A DNA stretch of 13,601 nucleotides from CAYUAI01 sp964442745 (lineage in GTDB: Bacteria; Pseudomonadota; Gammaproteobacteria; S012-40). The position numbers and the translations under genes were made by a program. Shown here one piece after another: positions 1 to 6,641 of this stretch. The notes beneath the pieces were generated by a model that was given only the letters and a program-made list of their open reading frames with translations, ran no database searches and was not told the origin of the DNA. The DNA lies in the NCBI GenBank assembly GCA_964442745.1, contig CAYUAI010000102.1:1-13601 (forward strand), written 5' to 3'. How positions within the stretch are numbered: position 1 is the stretch's first letter; each line of letters starts with the position of its first letter.

Positions 1-162
1 GATAATATGTCATGCCTGTAATTATACGCCAATTCACAGGTTTGACCCACTACCCTATTTTTGCAATGCCTCAGTTTTAGCTGACATCGCTAAAAAATCA
101 TGATATTCATTGTCGCTATAAATATTCGAATAAGACCCTGAAATCCGCCTTGAGAATATTTT

Positions 163-1563
163 TCACCCATTCTCAATGTAATCCAGTGCTCGATCTAAGC
201 GGGCTAAGGTTCGCCACTTTCCGATGAGATGCACCGTCATATCAATCGAGGGTGATACCGCCCCACCCGTTACCGCCACTCTTAATGGTTGAGCCACTTT
301 CCCCATCTTTAGCGATAAAGTTTCCGCTGTTTCTAAAATCGCCTGGTGGATTAATTCTGAAGACCAGTCATCATCAGTCGCCAATTTATCTCTTAATTGC
401 GCTAGTGGTGCTTTTGCTGTTTGTGTTAAATTTTTCTTTGCCGCTTTTTCATCAAAGGCTTCAAAGTCATGATAAAAATATCGGCAAGCGGACGCCAGTT
501 CCAGCAAAGTCTTGGCTCGATCTTGATGAATTTTGATGACCTCGATAATATCTGGCCCAGTGGATGGATCAATATCAAGTTTTCCCAAATGATAGCTTAA
601 ATGATGAGCAAGATGGGCGGGATCACTTTTTGCGATGTATTGTTGATTTAACCAAAGCAATTTATCTGGATTAAAAGTTGATGCCGACTTATTCACATGA
701 TTAATATCAAATAGCGTAATCATTTCATCTAAGGAGAAGATCTCTTGATCACCATGAGCCCAGCCTAAACGCACTAAATAATTTAATACCGCCTCCGGCA
801 AATAGCCATCTTCCCGATACTGAATAACACTCACCGCCCCGTGGCGTTTTGATAAACGCTTACCATCCGCCCCCAAAATCATGGGAACATGGGCATAACT
901 TGGCGCATCAACGCCCAATGCCTTGAGGATATTAATTTGTCGAGGGGTGTTATTGAGATGATCATCCCCACGAATCACACAATTGACCTCCATATCCATA
1001 TCATCAACCACCACCGTTAAATTATAGGTGGGCGTGCCATCGGAACGTGCAATAATAAGATCATCTAACTCGCTATTCTGAAAAACCACTCGCCCTCGAA
1101 TAAAGTCATCGACAATCACGACACCCTCCGCTGGATTTTTAAAGCGTACCACCGGATTGACACCGACCACCGCTTGAGTGCGAGCACGGCAACGCCCATC
1201 ATAACGAGGCTTTTCTTTGTTGGCCATTTGCGCTTCGCGCATCGCATCCAGCGCCTCTTTTGAACAATAGCAATGATAAGCCTGACCTTCATTCAATAAC
1301 TGATCCGTGATCTCTTTGTATCGATCAAACCGATGTGTCTGATAAAAAGGACCTTCATCATAATCCAACCCTAACCATGTCATGCCCTCCAAGATCGCAT
1401 TCACCGAAGCCTCCGTTGACCGCTCTTGATCGGTATCTTCAATACGCAAAACAAAAGGGGCGCCATGTTTTCGAGCATACAACCACGAAAACAGCGCCGT
1501 GCGCACACCACCAATATGAAGATATCCCGTCGGACTTGGAGCAAAGCGTGTTTTTGGAATCAT
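163..1563 (-). CDS. gltX: Glutamyl-tRNA synthetase
   Basis: Cytosolic class I aminoacyl-tRNA synthetase that charges tRNA-Glu with glutamate using ATP. With the start used here it is 466 residues, a normal bacterial GluRS length. The HIGH-type signature reads HIGG at residues 16-19 after FAPSPTG, and the KMSKS-type loop reads KRLSKR at 235-240; both ATP-site motifs are intact. The zinc-binding region has Cys98, Cys100 and Cys125, but the position equivalent to the E. coli fourth ligand His127 is Ala; Tyr121 is present and is a possible substitute. I chose the ATG at 1563 because an AGGA-type ribosome binding site lies about five bases upstream and homologues begin just before this point. An in-frame TTG at 1581 would add six unsupported residues. 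The gene stands alone: the next gene on this strand, dedA-like, ends 286 bases upstream. No clear terminator was seen after the stop. Confidence 0.97.
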   Translation of the reverse strand: MIPKTRFAPSPTGYLHIGGVRTALFSWLYARKHGAPFVLRIEDTDQERSTEASVNAILEGMTWLGLDYDEGPFYQTHRFDRYKEITDQLLNEGQAYHCYCSKEALDAMREAQMANKEKPRYDGRCRARTQAVVGVNPVVRFKNPAEGVVIVDDFIRGRVVFQNSELDDLIIARSDGTPTYNLTVVVDDMDMEVNCVIRGDDHLNNTPRQINILKALGVDAPSYAHVPMILGADGKRLSKRHGAVSVIQYREDGYLPEAVLNYLVRLGWAHGDQEIFSLDEMITLFDINHVNKSASTFNPDKLLWLNQQYIAKSDPAHLAHHLSYHLGKLDIDPSTGPDIIEVIKIHQDRAKTLLELASACRYFYHDFEAFDEKAAKKNLTQTAKAPLAQLRDKLATDDDWSSELIHQAILETAETLSLKMGKVAQPLRVAVTGGAVSPSIDMTVHLIGKWRTLARLDRALDYIENG

Positions 1564-1696
1564 GGACCATCCTGTTAACAAGATTAAAAATTTTTGGGCA
1601 GCACATTAACGCGTACATTAACTCATCAATTGAATGAGACGTCCGGCATAATAATTCGCCAAAGAGGGACAAATATGCTAGAAGTAAAGAAGTATA

Positions 1697-1725
1697 TCCT
1701 ACATTTCACAGTGGAGCCTGTAGGA
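1697..1725. repeat. Inverted repeat upstream of gltX
   Basis: A perfect 7-base inverted repeat, TCCTACA at 1697-1703 and TGTAGGA at 1719-1725, separated by 15 bases. It lies in the 286-base gap between the dedA-like stop and the gltX start, about 135 bases upstream of gltX. No T-run follows on either strand, so it is not an intrinsic terminator. It could be an operator or a dispersed repeat; the sequence alone does not decide. Confidence 0.4.
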
Positions 1726-1849
1726 ATTGGCAACAGACTTAAATTTTGCCTGGCTTTTTCTGAGTAAAGGCTATGTCTACCTGAAAAAAACGGAGACGCC
1801 GATTAGCCTCGGGGCTTTGCAGCCGATTCATTTTTTAACCAAACAGCTT

Positions 1850-3271
1850 CTAAGGAATGGCAATTAAAATCGTTTGTCCATCCCATGGTACATTAACTTG
1901 CTCAGACGATGCAGGCAACGAACGCTGACGCAAATAATACGCAACTCCGTCCAATTGAGCACTCTCCGTCAGCGGCTGTAATGCCGCCTCAAAACCGAAG
2001 GGTTCACTCACCGTCGTCACTAAATTAAACCATGATTTCGCCTGCTGCCTACTCACATTGGCCAACCAAAGTATCGTTTGCCCCTTTTCGCTGGCCTGTG
2101 GCCGATGCCACAATCGTAAAACCACCCGCTCACGATCATTGATCACCTTCACCCACATTGCATTTTGATACCCACCATTGTGCATAAAAGCCAACGAAAA
2201 TACCGGCAATTCATCAAGACCTGGTTTTGCTTTCAGAAAATATAACGCCGATTTTAATGTCAACGGCGGAATACGCTGCCAACGGGTCTGTTCGAGAAAA
2301 TGAAATAACGATGATGGCGTACTGTAGAACTGTGCATTAAACGGTAAATCGTCGAAAATAAAGCTCCCTGAATAATACGCCGCCAATTTTTGCCAATCAT
2401 CCTCCAACCAATCCATCTTGGCAATGAGCGGTTGCTCCATGGTCGATAACGCACGGGCATTGTCTTCATTGATTAATAGGCCAAAAACCAATGTCCCGCC
2501 TAATATCACAAAAACCAAAAATGACAAATACAGACTGGATGAGATTAATCTAACTTGGCTAATCACTCGCCATATCGTGACCAAACTCGCATAGCGCGCA
2601 TTGGTTTCAATCGACTTCAAGCCTTTTAAATAAAACGGCCACCAAAAACCATACAATTTTCTCAATAGCCAAAAAATAATATAGGCAATGGCCACCAATA
2701 CAACAATGAGAATGGCTAACCGACCCGCCACTTCAGAAGCCAGCTCAAAAGACGCGCCAAACACCATGCCAGGCATTAAATAGGCCGGTGCCCATATCGC
2801 GGCAGATAGCACATTCACCAGAAAAAACCGCCGGGGGTCCATGCCCATCATGCCAGCGACCGCCGGAATAATCGGTCGCACAGGCCCCACAAATCGTCCA
2901 AATAAAACACTTTTTCCACCGTGTTTTTTAAAGAACTTTGTGCCTTGTTGTAAAATGTGAGGGTAACGCGAAAAAGGCCACAGTCGTTGGAGATAATGTT
3001 TGTAATGAAACCCGACCCAAAAACTCACCGCATCGCCAACAACCGCCCCGACAAATGCCCATAAAATCGTTTCCCAAACATTTAAGACCCCAGCACCAAC
3101 TAAGGCGCCAATACCAAACATCAGTACCGTACCCGGCACCACCAAGCCGACGATCAGTAACGACTCCGCCAGTGCGATCAAAAACACGATCAACCCTGAC
3201 AAGGCCGGGTGGTCTGATAACCAGGAAAAAAACGGCTGAAAAAAACTTATGTCCACAATGTGTAGTAACAA
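1850..3271 (-). CDS. DedA-family membrane protein with LssY-type C-terminal domain
   Basis: Predicted inner-membrane protein of 473 residues. Residues 1-210 are a DedA (VTT/SNARE-associated) domain: the ESLLIVGLVVPG segment around 36-47, a Gly-rich GAVVGDAVSFWVGF stretch at 75-88, and the signature FGRFVGPVRPIIPAVAG at 124-140. DedA proteins are linked to lipid (undecaprenyl phosphate or phospholipid) flipping and membrane homeostasis. A further membrane span at about 247-267 leads into a soluble domain, about 305-473, resembling the C-terminal domain of Legionella LssY (DDLPFNAQF, a mid-domain VVLRLWHR). LssY-like proteins usually carry a PAP2 phosphatase between these parts; none is visible here. 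The longest reading starts at TTG 3271 with no ribosome binding site. A GTG at 3256, giving MDISFFQPF, fits homologues equally well. It follows tolC by about 85 bases on the same strand and may be cotranscribed. The precise substrate is unknown. Confidence 0.85.
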   Translation of the reverse strand: MLLHIVDISFFQPFFSWLSDHPALSGLIVFLIALAESLLIVGLVVPGTVLMFGIGALVGAGVLNVWETILWAFVGAVVGDAVSFWVGFHYKHYLQRLWPFSRYPHILQQGTKFFKKHGGKSVLFGRFVGPVRPIIPAVAGMMGMDPRRFFLVNVLSAAIWAPAYLMPGMVFGASFELASEVAGRLAILIVVLVAIAYIIFWLLRKLYGFWWPFYLKGLKSIETNARYASLVTIWRVISQVRLISSSLYLSFLVFVILGGTLVFGLLINEDNARALSTMEQPLIAKMDWLEDDWQKLAAYYSGSFIFDDLPFNAQFYSTPSSLFHFLEQTRWQRIPPLTLKSALYFLKAKPGLDELPVFSLAFMHNGGYQNAMWVKVINDRERVVLRLWHRPQASEKGQTILWLANVSRQQAKSWFNLVTTVSEPFGFEAALQPLTESAQLDGVAYYLRQRSLPASSEQVNVPWDGQTILIAIP

Positions 3272-3356
3272 TGTGCGGCGGTGACTTGTCGTCGAGCAAT
3301 CAGCGCCATCATGCTAGACTCCACGATTGATCGAAACACGGATAGCTCATCGGTAA

Positions 3357-4715
3357 TTACTGCAACCAGCCATTCACTTGTTCCAAATCATCAATAGTCA
3401 ATAAACCGATCTCTGCTTTTAGCCTTAAGGTATTTAAGACATAATCATGGCGAGCTCGCGCTAAATCTCGCCGCGCACGAAACAAATCTCTTTGCGCATT
3501 CAACACATCAACCGCCGTTCTGGCACCCACATCAAAACCGGCCTTAATGGCTTGCAAAGCTTTGCCACTTGATCCCAACGCTTGATTTAATGCCTTCACA
3601 TAGCTCATGGCGGCTAAAACGCCTAAATAAGCCGCTCGGGTATTTTTCAAAACCGCTCGTTCCAAGATTTCGACTTGGCGTTTTATTGATTCATGTTGTT
3701 GTCGGGTTTGCTTGATTTTTGACGAAACCACCCCCCCGCCATAAATTGGCATCGCAAAATCCAATGAAACAAACACATCACGCGTCGATGAGGGATATAC
3801 GCCACCCGAATCATATAACCCATAACCTAAATTGAGATCCAACGTGGGAAACCGCGCTCGTTTAATTTCTGAAATTTTTATTTCGGTAATATCCATATCC
3901 ATTTTGACGATAGCTATATTCAAATTCTGACTCAGGGCCGCATCCGTCCATTCATTAATATTGGCTGGCGTCGGTGGAATTAACGCCATACTGTTACCGA
4001 GTGGCAACAAGTTCATATGGAGAATACCTGTTATTTCTCTTAGCCCTTCACGTGAATTAGCCAATGCCAATTCTGACATCACTTCTTGCGCCATCCCTAA
4101 ATCGTGGCGGGCTTGTGCTTCATGTACCTCGGTGATGGCAATTAAACCAATGTTATAACGCTGCTTGGTCTGCTCCAACTGGGCAGCGATGGCATTCTTT
4201 TCCGCCCGAGCAAATTCTAATTCATCAATACTGGATAATACGTTAAAATATTGGGAAACAACACGAAATAACAACGCCTGTTGCGCCAGACGGTACATTA
4301 ATTCACCTTTAATGACTTCTTCTTTCGCGGCTTTATGTTTCGAAAAATTCGGCAGATTAAAAATTGACTCGGTGAGCGTTACCGCAATATTTCTGTTTCG
4401 GAACACCGTGGTGGCGGATAAACCTGCATCAGCTTGCTCTGGAGTCCCAACAAAATTATTGTTGGTCTGTGATATATTCGCCCAGTGCCCTGCCACCGAT
4501 AGCGATGGCAAAAATGCCGCTAGACTTTGGACTTGGATTTCGCGTGTCGCCTCTCGAAGCGCCTGCGCCGATTTAATCGCCGGATCATTTTCCAGCGCCA
4601 ACTCAAACACGTCGATTATATTTTCACAAAACCCCGGCCCAGGAATTACCAAAAACCATACCATACCAATGCAGCATAGTGATCGAAGTGTCATTGTGAA
4701 GCGCCAAATACTCAT
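3357..4715 (-). CDS. tolC: TolC-family outer membrane efflux/secretion channel
   Basis: Outer membrane channel-tunnel protein of the TolC family, which docks with inner-membrane pumps or type I secretion transporters to move drugs, toxins or proteins out of the cell. From ATG 4715 it is 452 residues. It opens with a signal peptide (hydrophobic SLCCIGMVWFLVIPGPGF), followed by NIIDVFELALENDPAIKSA, the usual TolC start, and two halves of long helices with a beta-strand part in each (GLYDSGGVYPSSTRDVFVSL in the second). The second-half DVGARTAVDVLNAQRDL motif is strongly characteristic. The reading frame continues upstream to 4949, but those 78 extra residues look like translated leader: no signal peptide and no TolC similarity. 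ATG 4694 is an alternative start; neither ATG has a strong ribosome binding site. The order pcm-like, rhodanese, tolC is a recurrent gammaproteobacterial arrangement as I recall it, there often followed by waaA, which is replaced here by the dedA-like gene. Confidence 0.93.
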   Translation of the reverse strand: MSIWRFTMTLRSLCCIGMVWFLVIPGPGFCENIIDVFELALENDPAIKSAQALREATREIQVQSLAAFLPSLSVAGHWANISQTNNNFVGTPEQADAGLSATTVFRNRNIAVTLTESIFNLPNFSKHKAAKEEVIKGELMYRLAQQALLFRVVSQYFNVLSSIDELEFARAEKNAIAAQLEQTKQRYNIGLIAITEVHEAQARHDLGMAQEVMSELALANSREGLREITGILHMNLLPLGNSMALIPPTPANINEWTDAALSQNLNIAIVKMDMDITEIKISEIKRARFPTLDLNLGYGLYDSGGVYPSSTRDVFVSLDFAMPIYGGGVVSSKIKQTRQQHESIKRQVEILERAVLKNTRAAYLGVLAAMSYVKALNQALGSSGKALQAIKAGFDVGARTAVDVLNAQRDLFRARRDLARARHDYVLNTLRLKAEIGLLTIDDLEQVNGWLQ

Positions 4716-5017
4716 GATTGAAATTGGTTTGATTTTGCTTTGTCTCAACAACAAACATATGCCAAATCGTATTTGATTGCATAACACCGATGACCTAAGG
4801 CATAGGCGGCGCAATAACCTCCCCGTTTCGCCTCCCATCCTCCGCTCGTATTCGCCCGTTCTTCCTTCACAAAAGCTCGAAATAGAACAACTATTCCTGC
4901 ACTTTTGCTCCATCAAAACGAACCAATACAAACTCAATCTGGGCACCAAACAGGAACGTTATTACGTCGCTCATGCCTAGCAGGTTAAATTGTAATCGAT
5001 AGTCAAATCCCGTTGCG

Positions 5018-5026
5018 ATTGTAACA
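5018..5026 (-). promoter_or_regulatory. Candidate extended -10 promoter for tolC
   Basis: On the minus strand the sequence reads TGTTACAAT: a TG dinucleotide at 5026-5025, one base, then TACAAT at 5023-5018. This matches the extended -10 class, which tolerates a poor -35, and no good -35 is visible 17 bases upstream. It points at tolC and would start a transcript near 5010. Confidence 0.35.
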
Positions 5027-5027
5027 T

Positions 5028-5069
5028 ACCCTGATGCGAAATATAGGTTCATAAATTCAGCATCAGGTA
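5028..5069. repeat. Inverted repeat abutting the tolC promoter
   Basis: CCTGATGC at 5030-5037 is matched by GCATCAGG at 5060-5067; allowing one bulged C the arms extend to TACC(C)TGATGC and GCATCAGGTA. The 22-base spacer is A+T-rich. The repeat lies immediately upstream of the candidate extended -10 on the minus strand, a typical operator position. There is no T-run after it on the minus strand, so a rhodanese terminator is unlikely. Confidence 0.5.
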
Positions 5070-5160
5070 ATTTTATCGGGTTTCAGAAAAATAACTTAAC
5101 AGCCAGAACTGCGCTTAAACTGAATGCGAAAAAACATCCCACCGAAGCAGACAAATTGAT

Positions 5161-5481
5161 TTAATATCGCGTCATATCGAGATCAACCTGCAACGCCCAA
5201 GCATCAACCCCACCCTCAAGATTTATCACCTTTGAAAAACCATTTTGGTGCAAATACGCCGCAATTTGATAGCTCCTTATCCCATGATGGCAAACCACGA
5301 CCCACTCCTGCTCGGCATTGAGTTCATCCAGTCGGGTATGTATTTGTCCCATAGGAATATGCAGTGAACCTAAAATATGGCAGATATCATATTCCCATGA
5401 CTCTCTAACATCAAGAAAAGCCAAAGAACTTGCCTCTCCAGCTAAGCATTCTTGCAATTCAAGCGGTGATAACTGTCGCAC
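5161..5481 (-). CDS. Single-domain rhodanese (sulfurtransferase family)
   Basis: Small cytosolic rhodanese-fold protein of 106 residues, of the GlpE/PspE size class. It has the CH2A-like LDVRESWEYDICHI at about 23-36 and the active-site loop CHHGIRS at 64-70, where Cys64 would carry the persulfide. The ending GGVDAWALQVD is the usual rhodanese C-terminal motif. Such proteins move sulfane sulfur between carriers, but the physiological donor and acceptor cannot be read from sequence. It begins with ATG at 5481, 60 bases after the pcm-like stop on the same strand, so the two probably share a transcript. The same neighbours occur together in many gammaproteobacteria, a link known from genome context and not, to my knowledge, explained. 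Confidence 0.92.
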   Translation of the reverse strand: MRQLSPLELQECLAGEASSLAFLDVRESWEYDICHILGSLHIPMGQIHTRLDELNAEQEWVVVCHHGIRSYQIAAYLHQNGFSKVINLEGGVDAWALQVDLDMTRY

Positions 5482-5541
5482 AAACTTACCTCATAACCCG
5501 GCGATAGGGTGCCCCATTCATATATTTACAAGACTGAATGG

Positions 5542-6207
5542 CTAAAAAACAAACGATGGAGGCAACGTCGCATTAATCAAGGGAGCAATGTCAGTTTCCA
5601 ATAGGCTTTTTTGTGTCCATTCAGTTTTGCTTAGCCGTGTCACTACCGTAGCCTCCTTAAGCGCCTCCTCTTCTCCCACCACAGCAAACAAGCGACCACC
5701 CACATTGAGTGCCTCTTTAAATTCATCCGTCAATACTGGCACCGAACCGGTGATAGCAATGGCATCAAAAGGACCATGCTCATGCCAGCCATGACTACCA
5801 TCTCCCTCTTCCAAGGTAAAATTAGTAATCCCTTGGTTTTTCAAACGCGTCGCGGCGGTAGGCAAAAAATCGGGGAAAATATCAATGCTATATACGTGCT
5901 TGGCCATCTTCGCTAAAAAAGCCGTTAAACAACCGCTACCTGTCCCAATTTCAAGCACATTTTCTGCCTTGTTTAACGCTAAAGCTTGCATTAGGTGGGC
6001 TTCTAATTTGGGGTGCATCATCATTTGTTCATGAGCAAGCGGAATCGCTAAATCTGAGTAAGCGAGGTTTTTATATTTTTCAGGCACAAAGTGATCGCGT
6101 GGTGTCGTCAATAGCACATCTAAAACACGATTATCCAATACATCCCACGTGCGGATTTGCTGTTCCACCATATTAAATCGTGCTTGTTCAAAATTCATTT
6201 CCATCAT
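5542..6207 (-). CDS. Protein-L-isoaspartate O-methyltransferase family protein
   Basis: SAM-dependent methyltransferase of the PCMT family, 221 residues, cytosolic. The SAM-binding motif I is VLEIGTGSG at about 84-92, followed by an acidic YSIDIF after the next strand and a GPFDAI motif. The N-terminus (FNMVEQQIRTWDVLD) and the PRDHFVPE segment place it firmly in the family. The region that in true Pcm reads roughly TISQPYIVA is here LAHEQMMMHPKLEAHL, lacking the conserved Ser/Thr. It may therefore be the paralogue commonly annotated as Pcm whose isoaspartate-repair activity is unproven. ATG 6207 has an AGAG-type ribosome binding site close by; ATG codons at 6204 and 6198 are alternatives. 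It is first in a probable unit with the rhodanese and is divergent from thiC. Confidence 0.88.
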   Translation of the reverse strand: MMEMNFEQARFNMVEQQIRTWDVLDNRVLDVLLTTPRDHFVPEKYKNLAYSDLAIPLAHEQMMMHPKLEAHLMQALALNKAENVLEIGTGSGCLTAFLAKMAKHVYSIDIFPDFLPTAATRLKNQGITNFTLEEGDGSHGWHEHGPFDAIAITGSVPVLTDEFKEALNVGGRLFAVVGEEEALKEATVVTRLSKTEWTQKSLLETDIAPLINATLPPSFVF

Positions 6208-6306
6208 CGGCTCTTTACCTAAAAAATTTTTATTGCAACCTAATGCAGCACATGTAAAGACTTCGGCGCCTAAACCCCACTTCCCTTTGTCAATAACGCC
6301 CCCTAA

Positions 6307-6312
6307 ATTATA
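6307..6312 (-). promoter_or_regulatory. Candidate -10 element for the pcm-rhodanese unit
   Basis: The minus strand has a perfect TATAAT at 6312-6307, about 100 bases before the pcm-like ATG, in an A+T-rich stretch. A TG lies four and three bases upstream, close to but not exactly the extended -10 spacing. No good -35 hexamer is seen at 17 bases. Confidence 0.35.
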
Positions 6313-6445
6313 AGCAAAGTAAACTTATCACAGCACCGCCATATTACAAAACAAAACCCACAAAAGAGAATTGATTATATTTTATCCGAATCGACGATAA
6401 CGACCGAACAAGGTGTGTTAAACGACCGCATTGTATGTTACTTTT

Positions 6446-6541
6446 AGGCCGTGCTACGGGGTGTCTCCCTACACGATGACAGGGAGGCTGAGAAATACCC
6501 ATTGAACCTGATCCGGATCATACCGGCGTAGGGAAGCCGCC
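6446..6541 (+). promoter_or_regulatory. TPP riboswitch (THI element) controlling thiC
   Basis: The leader of thiC holds a textbook thiamine pyrophosphate aptamer. GGGGTG at 6458-6463 begins the core, the variable P3 hairpin (CTCCCT...AGGGAG) spans about 6465-6486, and the pyrimidine-sensing box CTGAGAAATACCC is at 6488-6500. It ends with ACCTGATCCGGATCATACCGGCGTAGGGAAG at 6506-6536, written here as one known motif block. TPP binding would lower thiC expression. The expression platform lies in the 100 bases before the ATG. No T-run terminator is visible there, which favours control of translation or Rho access. AGGCCGT (6446-6452) is perfectly complementary to ACGGCCT (6571-6577), so the aptamer can be enclosed by a longer helix. 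Confidence 0.96.
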
Positions 6542-6641
6542 GAAAACCTCTATGCTTATATTTAGGGTATACGGCCTGACCTAACGTCTCCAGATTCCTG
6601 TGTAAACTTACATTAGCTAGGCACATTAATAGGACTAAGAG

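Larger units (their letters stand above)
4716..5160. other. Gene-free gap and probable tolC leader
   Basis: This stretch between the rhodanese stop and the tolC start shows no convincing gene. Open frames across it on either strand have no recognisable domains. It contains an inverted repeat (5028-5069) and an extended -10-like promoter (5018-5026), both placed to serve tolC on the minus strand; that would give tolC an untranslated leader near 300 bases. The minus strand at 4817-4870 is rich in GGA motifs, with GGAGGATGGGAGG opposite 4831-4843. Confidence 0.55.

Noticed and set aside
1..162. A gltX terminator or a gene fragment at the left edge
   Set aside because: No stable hairpin with a T-run on the minus strand and no meaningful reading frame were found.
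1727..1830. A tRNA-like or 6S-like stretch between the dedA-like gene and gltX
   Set aside because: Some D-loop-like bases are present, but no T-loop, acceptor stem or 6S closing stem could be paired on either strand.
3247..3312. A 21-codon minus-strand frame overlapping the dedA-like start, as a leader peptide
   Set aside because: It lacks a ribosome binding site and any regulatory codon pattern; the overlap alone is weak evidence.
4716..4949. The 78-residue N-terminal extension of the tolC reading frame
   Set aside because: It places the obvious signal peptide in the interior of the protein and has no TolC similarity; it reads like translated leader sequence.
6444..6626. A 60-codon minus-strand frame through the thiC leader
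   Set aside because: It is antisense to a clear TPP riboswitch and has no protein-like features.
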